Assembly: GCA_903910245.1 (NCBI GenBank)
Contig: CAIVYX010000283.1
Location: forward strand, 1-5,985
Direction: 5' to 3'
DNA from: an uncultured Opitutia bacterium
GTDB lineage: Bacteria > Verrucomicrobiota > Verrucomicrobiia > Opitutales > UBA953
Length of the DNA: 5,985 bases
Below, piece by piece: positions 5,791 through 5,985 of this stretch (its first letter is position 1; each line of letters begins with the position of its first letter). The notes under the pieces were generated by a model that was given only the letters and a program-made list of their open reading frames with translations, searched no databases and had not been told where the DNA came from. Position numbers and translations under genes: made by a program.

Positions 5791-5985
5791 ATGAATAGCA
5801 CCCTCAAGTCCATGCTGATCGCCGCTGCCGCCTTTACGTCGGTCTCGGCTTTCGCCCAAGATAAAGCCACGCTCGATCTTCTCGTGAAGAAGGGCCTCAT
5901 CACCGCTGAAGAGCGCGCGAAGACCCTGGACGAAGCCGCTAAGGCTCGTACGGCCTCCGGCCTCAACAAGGTGTTCGTCAAGGAA
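5791..5985 (+). CDS. Secreted or outer-membrane protein, probably a porin; 3' part beyond window
   Basis: 65 codons are visible and the frame is open to the right edge. The first 23 residues form a signal peptide: N-terminal MNSTLKS, a hydrophobic core, and SAFA before QDK as a good signal-peptidase I site. The mature protein begins with a charged helical segment, LDLLVKKGLITAEERAKTL (about 28-46), then Ala-rich sequence and KVFVKE. From memory this layout is typical of phosphate-selective-porin-like proteins of Opitutae, where the short helix precedes the beta-barrel; the barrel itself is not in view. No clear Shine-Dalgarno sequence precedes the ATG. It is separated from the lpxB operon by 110 bases with two hairpins, so it probably has its own promoter. 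Export is firm; porin identity is inference. Confidence 0.75.
   Translation, partial: MNSTLKSMLIAAAAFTSVSAFAQDKATLDLLVKKGLITAEERAKTLDEAAKARTASGLNKVFVKE

Noticed and set aside
1..5985. Mobile elements, CRISPR arrays, tRNA or rRNA genes
   Set aside because: No transposase-like protein, terminal repeats, spaced direct repeats or cloverleaf-like sequence was seen; nearly all of the window is accounted for by seven coding genes.

Overview
The window is GC-rich bacterial DNA with seven protein genes packed in two divergent blocks, plus the start of an eighth-position unit at the right edge (six complete or nearly complete genes and one 5' fragment count as the seven). The LpxB gene shows a Gram-negative, lipid A-making cell. 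The mixture of genes, the high GC and above all the N-terminus of the last gene (signal peptide followed by a 'LDLLVKKGLITAEER' segment that I associate with porins of the class Opitutae) point to Verrucomicrobiota, probably an Opitutaceae-like organism. This placement is inference from protein flavour; there is no rRNA here.

Left block, minus strand, read from 2509 down to 1: a SirB1/transglutaminase-like protein (2509-1664), shikimate dehydrogenase AroE (1677-790) and a type IV prepilin peptidase (785 to beyond the left edge). The first two overlap by 14 bases and the last two are 4 bases apart, so this is almost certainly one transcript, though the three jobs (unknown, aromatic amino acid synthesis, pilin or secretion-system maturation) have no obvious link.

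The 170 bases between 2510 and 2679 separate the two blocks and must hold the divergent promoters. They also hold an imperfect hairpin followed by a short T-run.

Right block, plus strand: a Gfo/Idh/MocA NAD(P)-dependent oxidoreductase (2680-3624), lipid A disaccharide synthase LpxB (3621-4808) and an atypical SDR-family NAD-dependent epimerase/dehydratase-like protein (4805-5680). Both junctions are 4-base stop/start overlaps (ATGA and GTGA), so the three are translationally coupled. The oxidoreductase resembles the GnnA type found beside lpx genes, which oxidises UDP-GlcNAc at C3 on the way to 2,3-diamino-sugar lipid A; that is a testable possibility here, not a demonstrated one.

A small hairpin terminator candidate follows this operon, then a second hairpin, and then the start of a secreted or outer-membrane protein (5791 to the right edge), probably a porin.

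I see no mobile element, CRISPR array, tRNA or rRNA. I do not see a clear undescribed system; the points most worth checking are departures from family motifs in the prepilin peptidase, the SirB1-like protein and LpxB, and the lipid A hypothesis.
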